Positions 1-6,941 of a stretch of DNA of 35,304 bases are shown here, one piece after another. Location: NCBI GenBank assembly GCA_027858275.1, contig JAQIDA010000101.1:1-35304 (forward strand). The letters run 5' to 3'. This stretch comes from Candidatus Kapaibacterium sp. (lineage in GTDB: Bacteria; Bacteroidota; Ignavibacteria; Kapaibacteriales; UBA2268). The position numbers and the translations under genes are program-made. Numbering within the stretch: the first letter of the stretch is position 1; the number at the start of each line of letters is the position of its first letter. Under the pieces are notes generated by a model. The model worked only from the letters and a program-made list of their open reading frames with translations, made no database searches and was not told where the DNA came from.

Positions 1-3000
1 GCAGGAGCTATGCGACTTTTCATACTTTTGTCGCGGAAGTTACTGACGGATTGTTGCGAATCAAAGCCTCAGCTTCGGCAGGGGAGACCATGATTAACGG
101 TATATCAATTATTCAAGTAACTGAAGATCAGATTGCTCCTGCGCGTCCGACCGAGACGATTGTCACAGGCGGCTTCGACAGGATGATTGTCAATTGGGAC
201 CCGAACTATGAAGCGGATCTCACGGGATTTAATATATACCGAAAATTGGCGGCGGAGGAATTTATAAAATTGAATGCAGAGCCGTTGCTTTATACTATGT
301 ATATTGACGATGATGTTGAGGTTGGAGTTGAGTATTTCTATACGATGACGAGCGTGGATATTTGGGGCAATGAAAGCGAATTTTGTACTGAAATATCAGG
401 AATCGCCGTCGGAGATGAAGCCTCGCAGCTGCCGATTTATGAGCTGACCGTCACACAGGCAAATCTGGACAAACTCAATGAGGATTATCTCTCCGATGAT
501 TATGTTGACTGTGAATTTAAATACGGCGGCAAGACTTGGAGCAATGTGAAAATCCGCTATCGAGGCAGAACCACAAGGGGCTACCGCAAAAAAAATTATA
601 AAATCAAATTCGATTCCGAAGACCTTTTTGATAATATGAGAAGCTTGAATCTTACTTCCGAAATGGGCGATTTGAGTTTAATCAAAGATTTGTCAATCTA
701 CGAAGCGAAGAAATTAGCCGGGCTGCCGACGCACAATGTTTATCCTCTGCATTTGAAATTAAACGGAGAGTTTATCGGCGTTTACGTTCAGCGAGAGCAG
801 GAGGACGATGCTTTTGTTTCGAGGTTGGAACTTGGTTCGGGCAATTTGTATAAACCGCTTTATCGCGCTTATTCCAATCTTGAGACTCTCGATGATTTCA
901 AAAAAGATTACTCAAAAGAGACCAATCCGAACAGCGGATTTCAGGATATAATCAGCCTCACGAGATTTGTTAATGAAACGCCCGATGCTGAGTTATTCGA
1001 AGAGCTGCCAAGGAGATTCCATATTGATGAATTTTTCACATCTTTTGCGGTATTGAATTTATTCGCCGACTTAGATCATTCTTGGGGCAATTTCTATTTG
1101 TTCCGCAGTTTCGAGGATAATAAATGGCGCGAAATTCATTTCGATCACGATTACAGCCTGCATAATTATAATTATCCATTCCGATTATATACGAAGGAAG
1201 CAAGGGCTGCAGGGCTCTATCACTGGATTCTGAATAAACTCTATTACTCTGATGATTACCGTTGGTACTATTGTCACAAGTATGATGAGCTGTTGAACGG
1301 CGCGCTTAGAGAAGATTCCGTTGAAACCATGATGAAGCAGTTTTTTGCGGATGTTAAATTTGACGCGCATAGAGATATCTATAAAAATTCCCATGAGGAC
1401 AATGTCAGTTTCGACAATTATTTGTTCAGCATTCTCAGTAATGTTCGGAAGCGCGCGGCTTTGATTCGGGACAGTATTGCCGTTGAATCTCCGGCCGGCT
1501 ACGATCCCCTCTATAGATTGTTCGTAAATGAAATTATGCCGGACAACGATAAGGCTCATAAATCTTCGGATGAATTGTATCATCCTTGGATTGAGATATA
1601 TAATGATAATGTGATCCCTGTGGATGTTTCCGCGTGCAAGATTCAGATAGACAGCGGAGAAATGTGGACGATTCCGGCGGGCAGCATTGTCGATCCTAAG
1701 GGACATATTATTATATATACTGATTGCCCGGCCGAACAAGGGGGGCTTTTCAGCGATTTGACGATGCCGGAAGAGGCGAGTGCGATTACTCTATATTATC
1801 CCGACGCTGTTGAAATATGCGCAGAGATGGATTTTGATATTCCCGATACGGATCAGTCTTACGGACGGAAAGAGGACGGCAGCGCTGAATTAATTACGTT
1901 CAATCAGGCATCTCCGAATAAACAGAATTTTACCGAGCCCGGCAACTCGCTGCGAGGCATTGTCTTTATTAATGAGATTATGCCGGCTAATACTCAAACT
2001 GTTGCGAACAGCGACGGAGAATTTGAGGATTGGATTGAGTTGTATAATGCCGGCGTCGATATTGATATGTCCGGCTATTGGCTCAGCGACAACCGGGACG
2101 CTCCGTTCAAATGGCAATTCCCTAAAGGATATTATCTCAAAAGCAAATCCACGACAAAGTTTTTCGCTGACGGGCTGGGCGCGGATAATACTAACAACTT
2201 GAACTTCAAATTGAGTCGATCGGGTGAAGAAGTGCTGCTTACATCGCCGGACGGACTCGAAACTATTGATTATATTAAATTCCCCGAATGCGCCGACGAT
2301 GTATCCTACGGCAGAAACGGTGACGGCAGTCACGAATGGATTTCTTTTGCAGCCGCTACACCCGGCAAATCGAATATTCCGAAGACTGTTGACGGCAAGA
2401 TTTATATTAATGAGTTTATGGCGAAAAATTCCGAAACGATTCTCGATGAGAACGGGAACGCCGGCGATTGGATTGAATTATACAACCCGGATTCTGTCGA
2501 CAGAGATATAGGCGGTTGGTTCCTGACTGATTCCGATAATAATCTGAGCAAATGGCAAATTCCTGTCGGCAGCCTCATTGAGGCTTTTTCTTTCTTGTTG
2601 ATATGGGCGGACGGCGATCCGGAAGCAGGCGAATTTCATGCTAATTTCAAATTGGGCGGCACAGGGGAGCAGGTGCTTCTTGTCGGTCCTGACGGTGCGA
2701 CGATTATCGACTCCTTGAGTTTTGGAGTGCAGGAAGATGATATTTCCTACGGCAGATTTATTGATGCAGGAGCCGAATGGATGTTTTTTGAAGAGCCGAC
2801 TCCCGGCGCGACAAACAATGTTTATGATGAAAATGATGAACTTGTAGAAATTCTCTCTATTTCCCCGAATCCTACGGAAGATGTCGCGTATATTGAATAT
2901 AAAACTTTGACCGCCGGACCGGTGCGTTTATTTATATTCGATAATTCCGGGCGCAAAGTGTTCGAAAAGCTCTATGATCAGCTCCAAGTGGGCGAACATG

Positions 3001-3101
3001 CAGAAAAAATCGATGTTTCTGCTTTGTCAATAGGAAATTATTACTATATTGTCAAAGTGGGTAGTACTATAAAGATGAAAATGTTTGCTAAGATGAAGTA
3101 G
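1..3101 (+). CDS. CotH-kinase / lamin-tail T9SS-secreted protein, 5' partial
   Basis: The reading frame is open from base 3 with no stop, so the gene starts before the window; the TTG at 51 is only an internal codon. About 1032 residues are visible. In order: the tail of a malectin-like beta domain (to about base 120); a fibronectin type III-like domain (about 125-415); a CotH-kinase domain (about 430-1500) with the 'ADLDHSWGNFYLF' and 'HFDHDYSLH' stretches that correspond to conserved CotH acidic/His positions; three lamin-tail domains beginning with the 'NEIMP/NEFMA...DWIELYN' signature near bases 1517, 1962 and 2398; and a type A T9SS sorting domain (about 2850-3101) with 'SPNPTEDVAYIEY' and 'FDNSGRKVFEK'. 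The T9SS tail implies export through the outer membrane and surface attachment or release. CotH domains are atypical protein kinases in spore coats, but in secreted multidomain proteins like this their substrate is unknown. The domain calls are firm; the biological role is not. Confidence 0.9.
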   Translation, partial: RSYATFHTFVAEVTDGLLRIKASASAGETMINGISIIQVTEDQIAPARPTETIVTGGFDRMIVNWDPNYEADLTGFNIYRKLAAEEFIKLNAEPLLYTMYIDDDVEVGVEYFYTMTSVDIWGNESEFCTEISGIAVGDEASQLPIYELTVTQANLDKLNEDYLSDDYVDCEFKYGGKTWSNVKIRYRGRTTRGYRKKNYKIKFDSEDLFDNMRSLNLTSEMGDLSLIKDLSIYEAKKLAGLPTHNVYPLHLKLNGEFIGVYVQREQEDDAFVSRLELGSGNLYKPLYRAYSNLETLDDFKKDYSKETNPNSGFQDIISLTRFVNETPDAELFEELPRRFHIDEFFTSFAVLNLFADLDHSWGNFYLFRSFEDNKWREIHFDHDYSLHNYNYPFRLYTKEARAAGLYHWILNKLYYSDDYRWYYCHKYDELLNGALREDSVETMMKQFFADVKFDAHRDIYKNSHEDNVSFDNYLFSILSNVRKRAALIRDSIAVESPAGYDPLYRLFVNEIMPDNDKAHKSSDELYHPWIEIYNDNVIPVDVSACKIQIDSGEMWTIPAGSIVDPKGHIIIYTDCPAEQGGLFSDLTMPEEASAITLYYPDAVEICAEMDFDIPDTDQSYGRKEDGSAELITFNQASPNKQNFTEPGNSLRGIVFINEIMPANTQTVANSDGEFEDWIELYNAGVDIDMSGYWLSDNRDAPFKWQFPKGYYLKSKSTTKFFADGLGADNTNNLNFKLSRSGEEVLLTSPDGLETIDYIKFPECADDVSYGRNGDGSHEWISFAAATPGKSNIPKTVDGKIYINEFMAKNSETILDENGNAGDWIELYNPDSVDRDIGGWFLTDSDNNLSKWQIPVGSLIEAFSFLLIWADGDPEAGEFHANFKLGGTGEQVLLVGPDGATIIDSLSFGVQEDDISYGRFIDAGAEWMFFEEPTPGATNNVYDENDELVEILSISPNPTEDVAYIEYKTLTAGPVRLFIFDNSGRKVFEKLYDQLQVGEHAEKIDVSALSIGNYYYIVKVGSTIKMKMFAKMK

Positions 3102-3130
3102 AACAGTGTTACGACATCCGTTTTGGCTGC

Positions 3131-3196
3131 CCGGTTCGCTGAGCGGAGCCGAAGCGAGAGATACGCTAAGACACTTCGACTCCGCTCAGTGAACGG
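3131..3196. repeat. Imperfect inverted repeat (REP-like)
   Basis: Arms 3131-3154 and 3174-3196 are nearly reverse complementary: the core CTGAGCGGAG pairs with CTCCGCTCAG, with a few mismatches. They enclose about 19 bases. The element lies about 30 bases after the CotH gene stop and just before the dispersed repeat at 3206. It has no T-run, so it resembles an intergenic palindromic repeat more than a classical terminator. Confidence 0.6.
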
Positions 3197-3205
3197 AGAT
3201 TGAAG

Positions 3206-3239
3206 CCGGGCGACCACACAGGGATCGCCACTACGAAGA
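3206..3239. repeat. Dispersed 34-base repeat, copy 1
   Basis: This matches 3885-3918 at 33 of 34 positions (A at 3230 versus C in copy 2). It is itself a small palindrome, with GGCGA near the left end pairing with TCGCC near the right. Both copies sit in intergenic DNA flanking the YbjQ-like gene. It is probably one of a genome-wide family of non-coding repeats. Confidence 0.75.
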
Positions 3240-3275
3240 CAAAAAATGTTTGATAATTATTATTAGAATCGTGTT

Positions 3276-3614
3276 ATGGAGAGTATACAAATTTTTACTA
3301 CCCCGATTTTGGATGGTTATGAAATCACTGAATATCACGGACTCGTCACGGCTCGGTCGGTCAGAGCGATGAATGTTTTTCGCGATATTATGACTCAGTT
3401 CCGCGACCTCTTCGGCGGTCGGTCGGAATCTTATGAAAATATCATGGATGAGCTGCAACTTGATGCTCTGCATGAATTAGAGATCAGAACAAGAGACAAA
3501 GGCGCTAACGCCGTGGTTGGACTTTTAATTGATTTTGACAACATAGGCTCGAAAGGTAATTCGCTGTTGATGGCTTTTGCTAAAGGCACGGCAGTTACTA
3601 TTCGCAAAAAATAA
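3276..3614 (+). CDS. YbjQ/UPF0145 family protein
   Basis: A 112-residue protein that matches the YbjQ (UPF0145, DUF74) family along its whole length. It has an N-terminal 'TTPILDGYEITEYHGLV' strand region, the central 'FRDLFGGRSESYE' with the family GGRS-x-x-YE motif, and a C-terminal 'GANAVVGLLIDF...GTAVTI' strand pair. Family members are small, homo-oligomeric (pentameric) cytosolic proteins once described as putative heavy-metal binders; their biochemical role is unsettled. There is no signal peptide. No convincing ribosome-binding site precedes the ATG at 3276, which is chosen because the family usually starts about four residues before the TTP motif. The gene stands alone between repeat-rich spacers and is not obviously linked to the surface-protein genes around it. 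Confidence 0.9.
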   Translation: MESIQIFTTPILDGYEITEYHGLVTARSVRAMNVFRDIMTQFRDLFGGRSESYENIMDELQLDALHELEIRTRDKGANAVVGLLIDFDNIGSKGNSLLMAFAKGTAVTIRKK

Positions 3615-3767
3615 TTGTTTCGCTAATTATTACGTAATCATCCCCCCGTCTGAGCTGCCTGATTTGTAGTTCTCGGATTATGCAGGACAATTATTTATTC
3701 CCACAACAAAATTATGTTAACCGGCTCGATTTTGGCTACAGTTAACATTGACCTAAAATTAACGCAG

Positions 3768-3868
3768 CATCGAGGCTTTAGCCCGATGTCTTATTGCGGC
3801 AAGCTGAAGCATGCCGTTGCGAGAGACAGGGAAGAAGACGGAATCCACTGAAGAAAGTGGAATCCGTC
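3768..3868. repeat. Cluster of three short palindromes
   Basis: Hairpin 1: CATCG (3768-3772) with CGATG (3784-3788), extended by GGCT/AGCC around a two-base loop. Hairpin 2: CGGCA (3797-3801) with TGCCG (3812-3816). Hairpin 3: bases 3837-3849 with 3856-3868, 13 pairs with one mismatch around a six-base loop. None is followed by a T-run. Together with the 34-base repeat right after, this looks like a composite intergenic repeat. Confidence 0.5.
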
Positions 3869-3884
3869 GAAGAATTTTGTATCT

Positions 3885-3918
3885 CCGGGCGACCACACAG
3901 GGATCGCCCCTACGAAGA
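3885..3918. repeat. Dispersed 34-base repeat, copy 2
   Basis: Second copy of the element at 3206-3239 in the same orientation, 33/34 identical. In this copy the internal palindrome is one base longer: GGGCGA (3887-3892) with TCGCCC (3904-3909). Confidence 0.75.
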
Positions 3919-4000
3919 AAAATTTGGTTCATATAAATGAAATATATTTTGAATTATGAATTTTGGAGGAAACATAGAATAAACGTTTGTACAACTTATA

Positions 4001-4145
4001 TTTAGGGCTTTAAAAGCCCGGTGAAAACTCCCGAGCGAATGTAGTACTTCTTCACAATCCATTGTGACGAAAGCATAGGTCTTCCCTGTACTGCTGCTAT
4101 AGTAGCCGCTGTATGGGCTCGGATGTGCTTCTAAGTAGAAATGCT
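4001..4145 (+). ncRNA. Putative structured 5' leader RNA, class unknown
   Basis: Upstream of the 841-aa protein gene the sequence shows nested pairing. A short hairpin GGGCTT/AAGCCC (4005-4010 with 4014-4019) is followed by a long-range CCGAGC/GCTCGG helix (4031-4036 with 4117-4122). That helix encloses a CACAA/TTGTG hairpin (4053-4057 with 4062-4066), then an ACGAAAGC single-stranded-looking stretch and a GCTGC/GTAGC hairpin near 4092-4105. The organisation (aptamer-like fold, AU-rich linker, terminator-like hairpin, SD, ATG) is what a riboswitch or attenuator leader looks like. I could not assign it to a family. The GACGAAAGC...GGTCT portion is loosely reminiscent of the GEMM-I cyclic-di-GMP riboswitch core, but the match is incomplete. 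Confidence 0.3.
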
Positions 4146-4230
4146 TAGTTTATGACATAATTGTGAAAAATCGGTAATAATACTGATAGATATAGAACTA
4201 CTCTTGCGTAGTTTTGATTCTTATTGCAGA

Positions 4231-4253
4231 AGACCCTGTTTTTTGCAGGGTTT
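4231..4253 (+). terminator. Terminator-like hairpin in the leader of the surface-protein block
   Basis: AGACCCTG (4231-4238) pairs with CAGGGTTT (4246-4253), eight pairs including one G-U, around a T-rich seven-base loop. The T-run after the stem is short (TTTG), so termination may be partial. It lies 67 bases before the ATG at 4321, which suits transcriptional attenuation. Confidence 0.4.
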
Positions 4254-4320
4254 GTCGTGTCGAAAAAGAGACTTTGGAATAAATAATTACTTGTTTTATT
4301 AACAACAGAAGGAATCAGAA

Positions 4321-6846
4321 ATGACTACCTTAACTTTTACTAAACGTTTTTTATCGCTCGTAGCACTAATGGGGATTGTCCTCATGGCTACAGGGCTCCA
4401 CGCTCAGAATTTGGTCAATGGCGCCGAAGGTGTTATTGTGAATTATGGAACAATTAAATTTGTCGTAACAGACGGTGAATTTCAAAATGAAAATGCCGAC
4501 GGTACTATCGCCACTATCTTGGATAATGATAACGGCACAATCGAATTTGCGAACACTGACAATGTGTTTGCAGGTACAAATGATATCGGCGCCAGTACGG
4601 CTATGCGTCTTGGCGGTTTAATGTTGTATTCTCTTGGAACGGCAACACAGAACATTCAAGGTCGTTATTATACTAATCTTGAAATGGCAAACGGTACCGC
4701 AAATACCGCTGTAGTGAAACAATTTGGTGCTTCTCTTGTTTATTGCTCAGGCGCTTACACTGCAGCCGGTGCTGATCGCGACTATGGTACAGGTGAATTT
4801 TCTTATGACGGAGCTGCTGCTCAGACTATCTTCGCTGAAGCCGGTGCTACAGGTAATGCTAACATCTATAACATTTTGAACTTTGAAGATGTCGGTGTAA
4901 AAACTTTGACTGCCGGTGAAACAAATAATGTTGAAACTTCTTCAACAATGCTTGCTTCAACAGTTGGCGGCGGTGTTGACATCCAAGGTATTTACCAGTC
5001 ATTAGGTAATGCAACTTTCGATCAGATCGCCAACGCCGGTGATTTGCTTGTTACCGGGGCCGGTGCTGAATACAACAATACTAACGGTGCAGCTACTTTT
5101 AACGCGAACGTGACTGTTGCAGCCGGTACGATGACTGCAGGCGGAAGCGGCGGTATGACATATAACACCGGACTTTTGGCAGTTAGTGCTGCAGGTGCTG
5201 TAAGAACAAACGGAACTGCAGGAGACGGATTAGGTGATATCACTTTCAATTCAACTACAACCGTAATAGGAACAAGTTTCTTGACTACTGACGGTGACGG
5301 TGACTTGATTGTTAATACCGGTACTGTAACTATTACTGACGGTACATTCGGAGTTACTGCTACCAGTGACAACGGTCAGGGTACTATCAACTCAGGCGGT
5401 ACATTAGCTCTTGCTGATGTAGGAGGATCCGATGCTTTGGGTCACGTGGATATTGCAACCGGGCAAACTCTTGAAAATACCGGTATATTCACTAATGCAA
5501 CAGCATATGCCAGCAGAACAAATATGCTTTTTGCTGATGATTCAGAAATGATTTATAACGGTGCAGGTCAGTCTATCGTTGGTACAATTGCTGCAAATCC
5601 TTATGGTAATTTGCAATCAATTGGCGCAACAAAAGCCGGTGCTGAAAATCATATTAATATTTCGAGTGATTTACTTGTAACAACTGAAGTGCTTGATATG
5701 ACTGCAGGCGCAGGCCCATTTACATTGACAATGCTTGACCATACAGGTGAGGCACTTTATACAGGTTCAACAGACGGTGTTGTATTTGAGGTTGCCGGTT
5801 CATTCCAGAGAATGTATAATGTATATGATGGAGGTGACGCTTACACCGGTGCTACACCATTAACATACAACAATGTTGACACAAAAGTCAGCATAACAAC
5901 ATTAGGCAGTCTTGTTGACTTGACACTGAATATTTTACCTGAAACGAATCCTGATCCTTCAGTTCCGGCATTTAGCTTAGCTACTGATGTGAATCGTAAA
6001 ATTACATTTTCATACAATAGTACAGCAAATGATTGGGTTTCTGAAGTAACTATGGGTTATAGATCAAGTGAAGAACCAACAGACGGAGACGTTCCGATCG
6101 CAGCCTTGCGTTTCAGAGAATATGAATCTCCCACCAACCCATCTCATAAAGTATCGACTAATGAGTTGATCGGCAGAAGCACACCAGCTGATTATACTGA
6201 TGGTTTTGCATGGATCTCTTTGGCAGGTATCGAACCGGGTACCGGCACTACGCTTGCTGAAGTTATTAACACTAATGACTTGTATTTGAGCGGTGCTCCA
6301 ACATCATTTATCACTATTAACCACGGTCGTTGGTCAAATCCTGCAACATGGGATGAAGGCATTCAGCCGAGTTCAAGTGACTTTGCTATTGTTCGCCACA
6401 ACGTTCATGTTGGTTTCCGTAGAACCTCATTTGACGGTGGTGTTGCAGGCGGTCAGAATGATGAAGGCGACTTTGCCGGAGTTACTAACGATCGCTTAGC
6501 ATCAGAGATCGAAATTATTGTACCTGATGGCACATATACAACTCCTGCTCTTATCTTTGGTAATAATGTCGGCGGCGCAACTGATGAAGAGTTACCTTTA
6601 ACTCCATGGAAACTTGCTGATGTCTCTACTGCTAACCTGACTAACTTGAATGCCAATGCTACAGGTACAGGTTTAGCCGGGTATACAAGTACAGTGTTTG
6701 ACAACGATGTTCGTAATAGTGCTACAGCAAACTATTATCACGGTTTGATGTTCTTGAACACAAACACAGCAGTAACATTGCTTACACTGACAAACAGTGG
6801 TGCAATGGCTGTTGGTGAAGATGTTACAGTAACAGTTGGTGAATAA
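4321..6846 (+). CDS. Large secreted Gly/Ala/Thr-rich beta-repeat protein (841 aa)
   Basis: No named family is recognised. A Sec signal peptide ends at about A28 (LHA|Q). The mature protein is rich in Gly, Ala, Thr and Asn, with short 'N-x-G-x-I' and 'TGxxT' strands typical of beta-solenoids or surface-layer-like proteins. It has a single obvious Cys. Near residue 671 lies the motif 'GRWSNPATWDEG', a G8-like W-x(5)-W motif that also occurs seven times in the giant protein at 15376. The C-terminus ('VGEDVTVTVGE') is not a type A T9SS tail. A good SD (AGAAGGA, 4307-4313) fixes the ATG. Codon choice is strongly biased (mostly GGT and GCT) compared with the next gene, which suggests high expression. 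It is first in a six-gene block and follows a structured leader. A structural surface or matrix protein is the best guess. Confidence 0.8.
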   Translation: MTTLTFTKRFLSLVALMGIVLMATGLHAQNLVNGAEGVIVNYGTIKFVVTDGEFQNENADGTIATILDNDNGTIEFANTDNVFAGTNDIGASTAMRLGGLMLYSLGTATQNIQGRYYTNLEMANGTANTAVVKQFGASLVYCSGAYTAAGADRDYGTGEFSYDGAAAQTIFAEAGATGNANIYNILNFEDVGVKTLTAGETNNVETSSTMLASTVGGGVDIQGIYQSLGNATFDQIANAGDLLVTGAGAEYNNTNGAATFNANVTVAAGTMTAGGSGGMTYNTGLLAVSAAGAVRTNGTAGDGLGDITFNSTTTVIGTSFLTTDGDGDLIVNTGTVTITDGTFGVTATSDNGQGTINSGGTLALADVGGSDALGHVDIATGQTLENTGIFTNATAYASRTNMLFADDSEMIYNGAGQSIVGTIAANPYGNLQSIGATKAGAENHINISSDLLVTTEVLDMTAGAGPFTLTMLDHTGEALYTGSTDGVVFEVAGSFQRMYNVYDGGDAYTGATPLTYNNVDTKVSITTLGSLVDLTLNILPETNPDPSVPAFSLATDVNRKITFSYNSTANDWVSEVTMGYRSSEEPTDGDVPIAALRFREYESPTNPSHKVSTNELIGRSTPADYTDGFAWISLAGIEPGTGTTLAEVINTNDLYLSGAPTSFITINHGRWSNPATWDEGIQPSSSDFAIVRHNVHVGFRRTSFDGGVAGGQNDEGDFAGVTNDRLASEIEIIVPDGTYTTPALIFGNNVGGATDEELPLTPWKLADVSTANLTNLNANATGTGLAGYTSTVFDNDVRNSATANYYHGLMFLNTNTAVTLLTLTNSGAMAVGEDVTVTVGE

Positions 6847-6867
6847 TTCTAAATTTATAATTTAGAA
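6847..6867. repeat. Perfect hairpin directly after the stop codon
   Basis: TTCTAAATT (6847-6855) pairs perfectly with AATTTAGAA (6859-6867), nine pairs around a three-base loop. It starts on the base after the stop. The stem is AU-rich with no U-tract, so mRNA 3'-end protection or processing is as likely as termination. Confidence 0.55.
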
Positions 6868-6892
6868 CGTGATTAATAAAACAGGTATAACT

Positions 6893-6917
6893 CGGAGGGC
6901 GATAAGCTCGCCCTCCG
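6893..6917 (+). terminator. GC-rich intergenic hairpin, possible partial terminator or mRNA stabiliser
   Basis: CGGAGGGCG (6893-6901) pairs perfectly with CGCCCTCCG (6909-6917), nine mostly G-C pairs around a seven-base loop. The sequence after it (ATATTAATAGG) is not a T-run. It lies between the first two genes of the block and could set a step-down in expression or block 3'-5' decay of the upstream message. Confidence 0.5.
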
Positions 6918-6941
6918 ATATTAATAGGACTCACTCAAAAC

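Larger units (their letters stand above)
3615..4320. other. 706-base intergenic stretch with repeats and a structured leader
   Basis: I see no credible coding sequence here. The first half (3740-3920) holds a cluster of short palindromes and the second copy of the dispersed repeat. The second half (4001-4253) holds several nested inverted repeats and ends in a terminator-like hairpin upstream of the exported-protein gene at 4321. The individual parts are listed separately. Confidence 0.6.

Noticed and set aside
1185-2333. Minus-strand frames of 147-184 codons within the CotH gene
   Set aside because: They lie antisense to a well-supported coding region and have no recognisable domain.
4001-4145. 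Cobalamin riboswitch
   Set aside because: The stretch CCCGGTGAAAACTCC resembles part of a B12 element, but the CCCCGCAACTGT core and the terminal B12 box (AGxCAGGAGACCTGCC-like) are absent.
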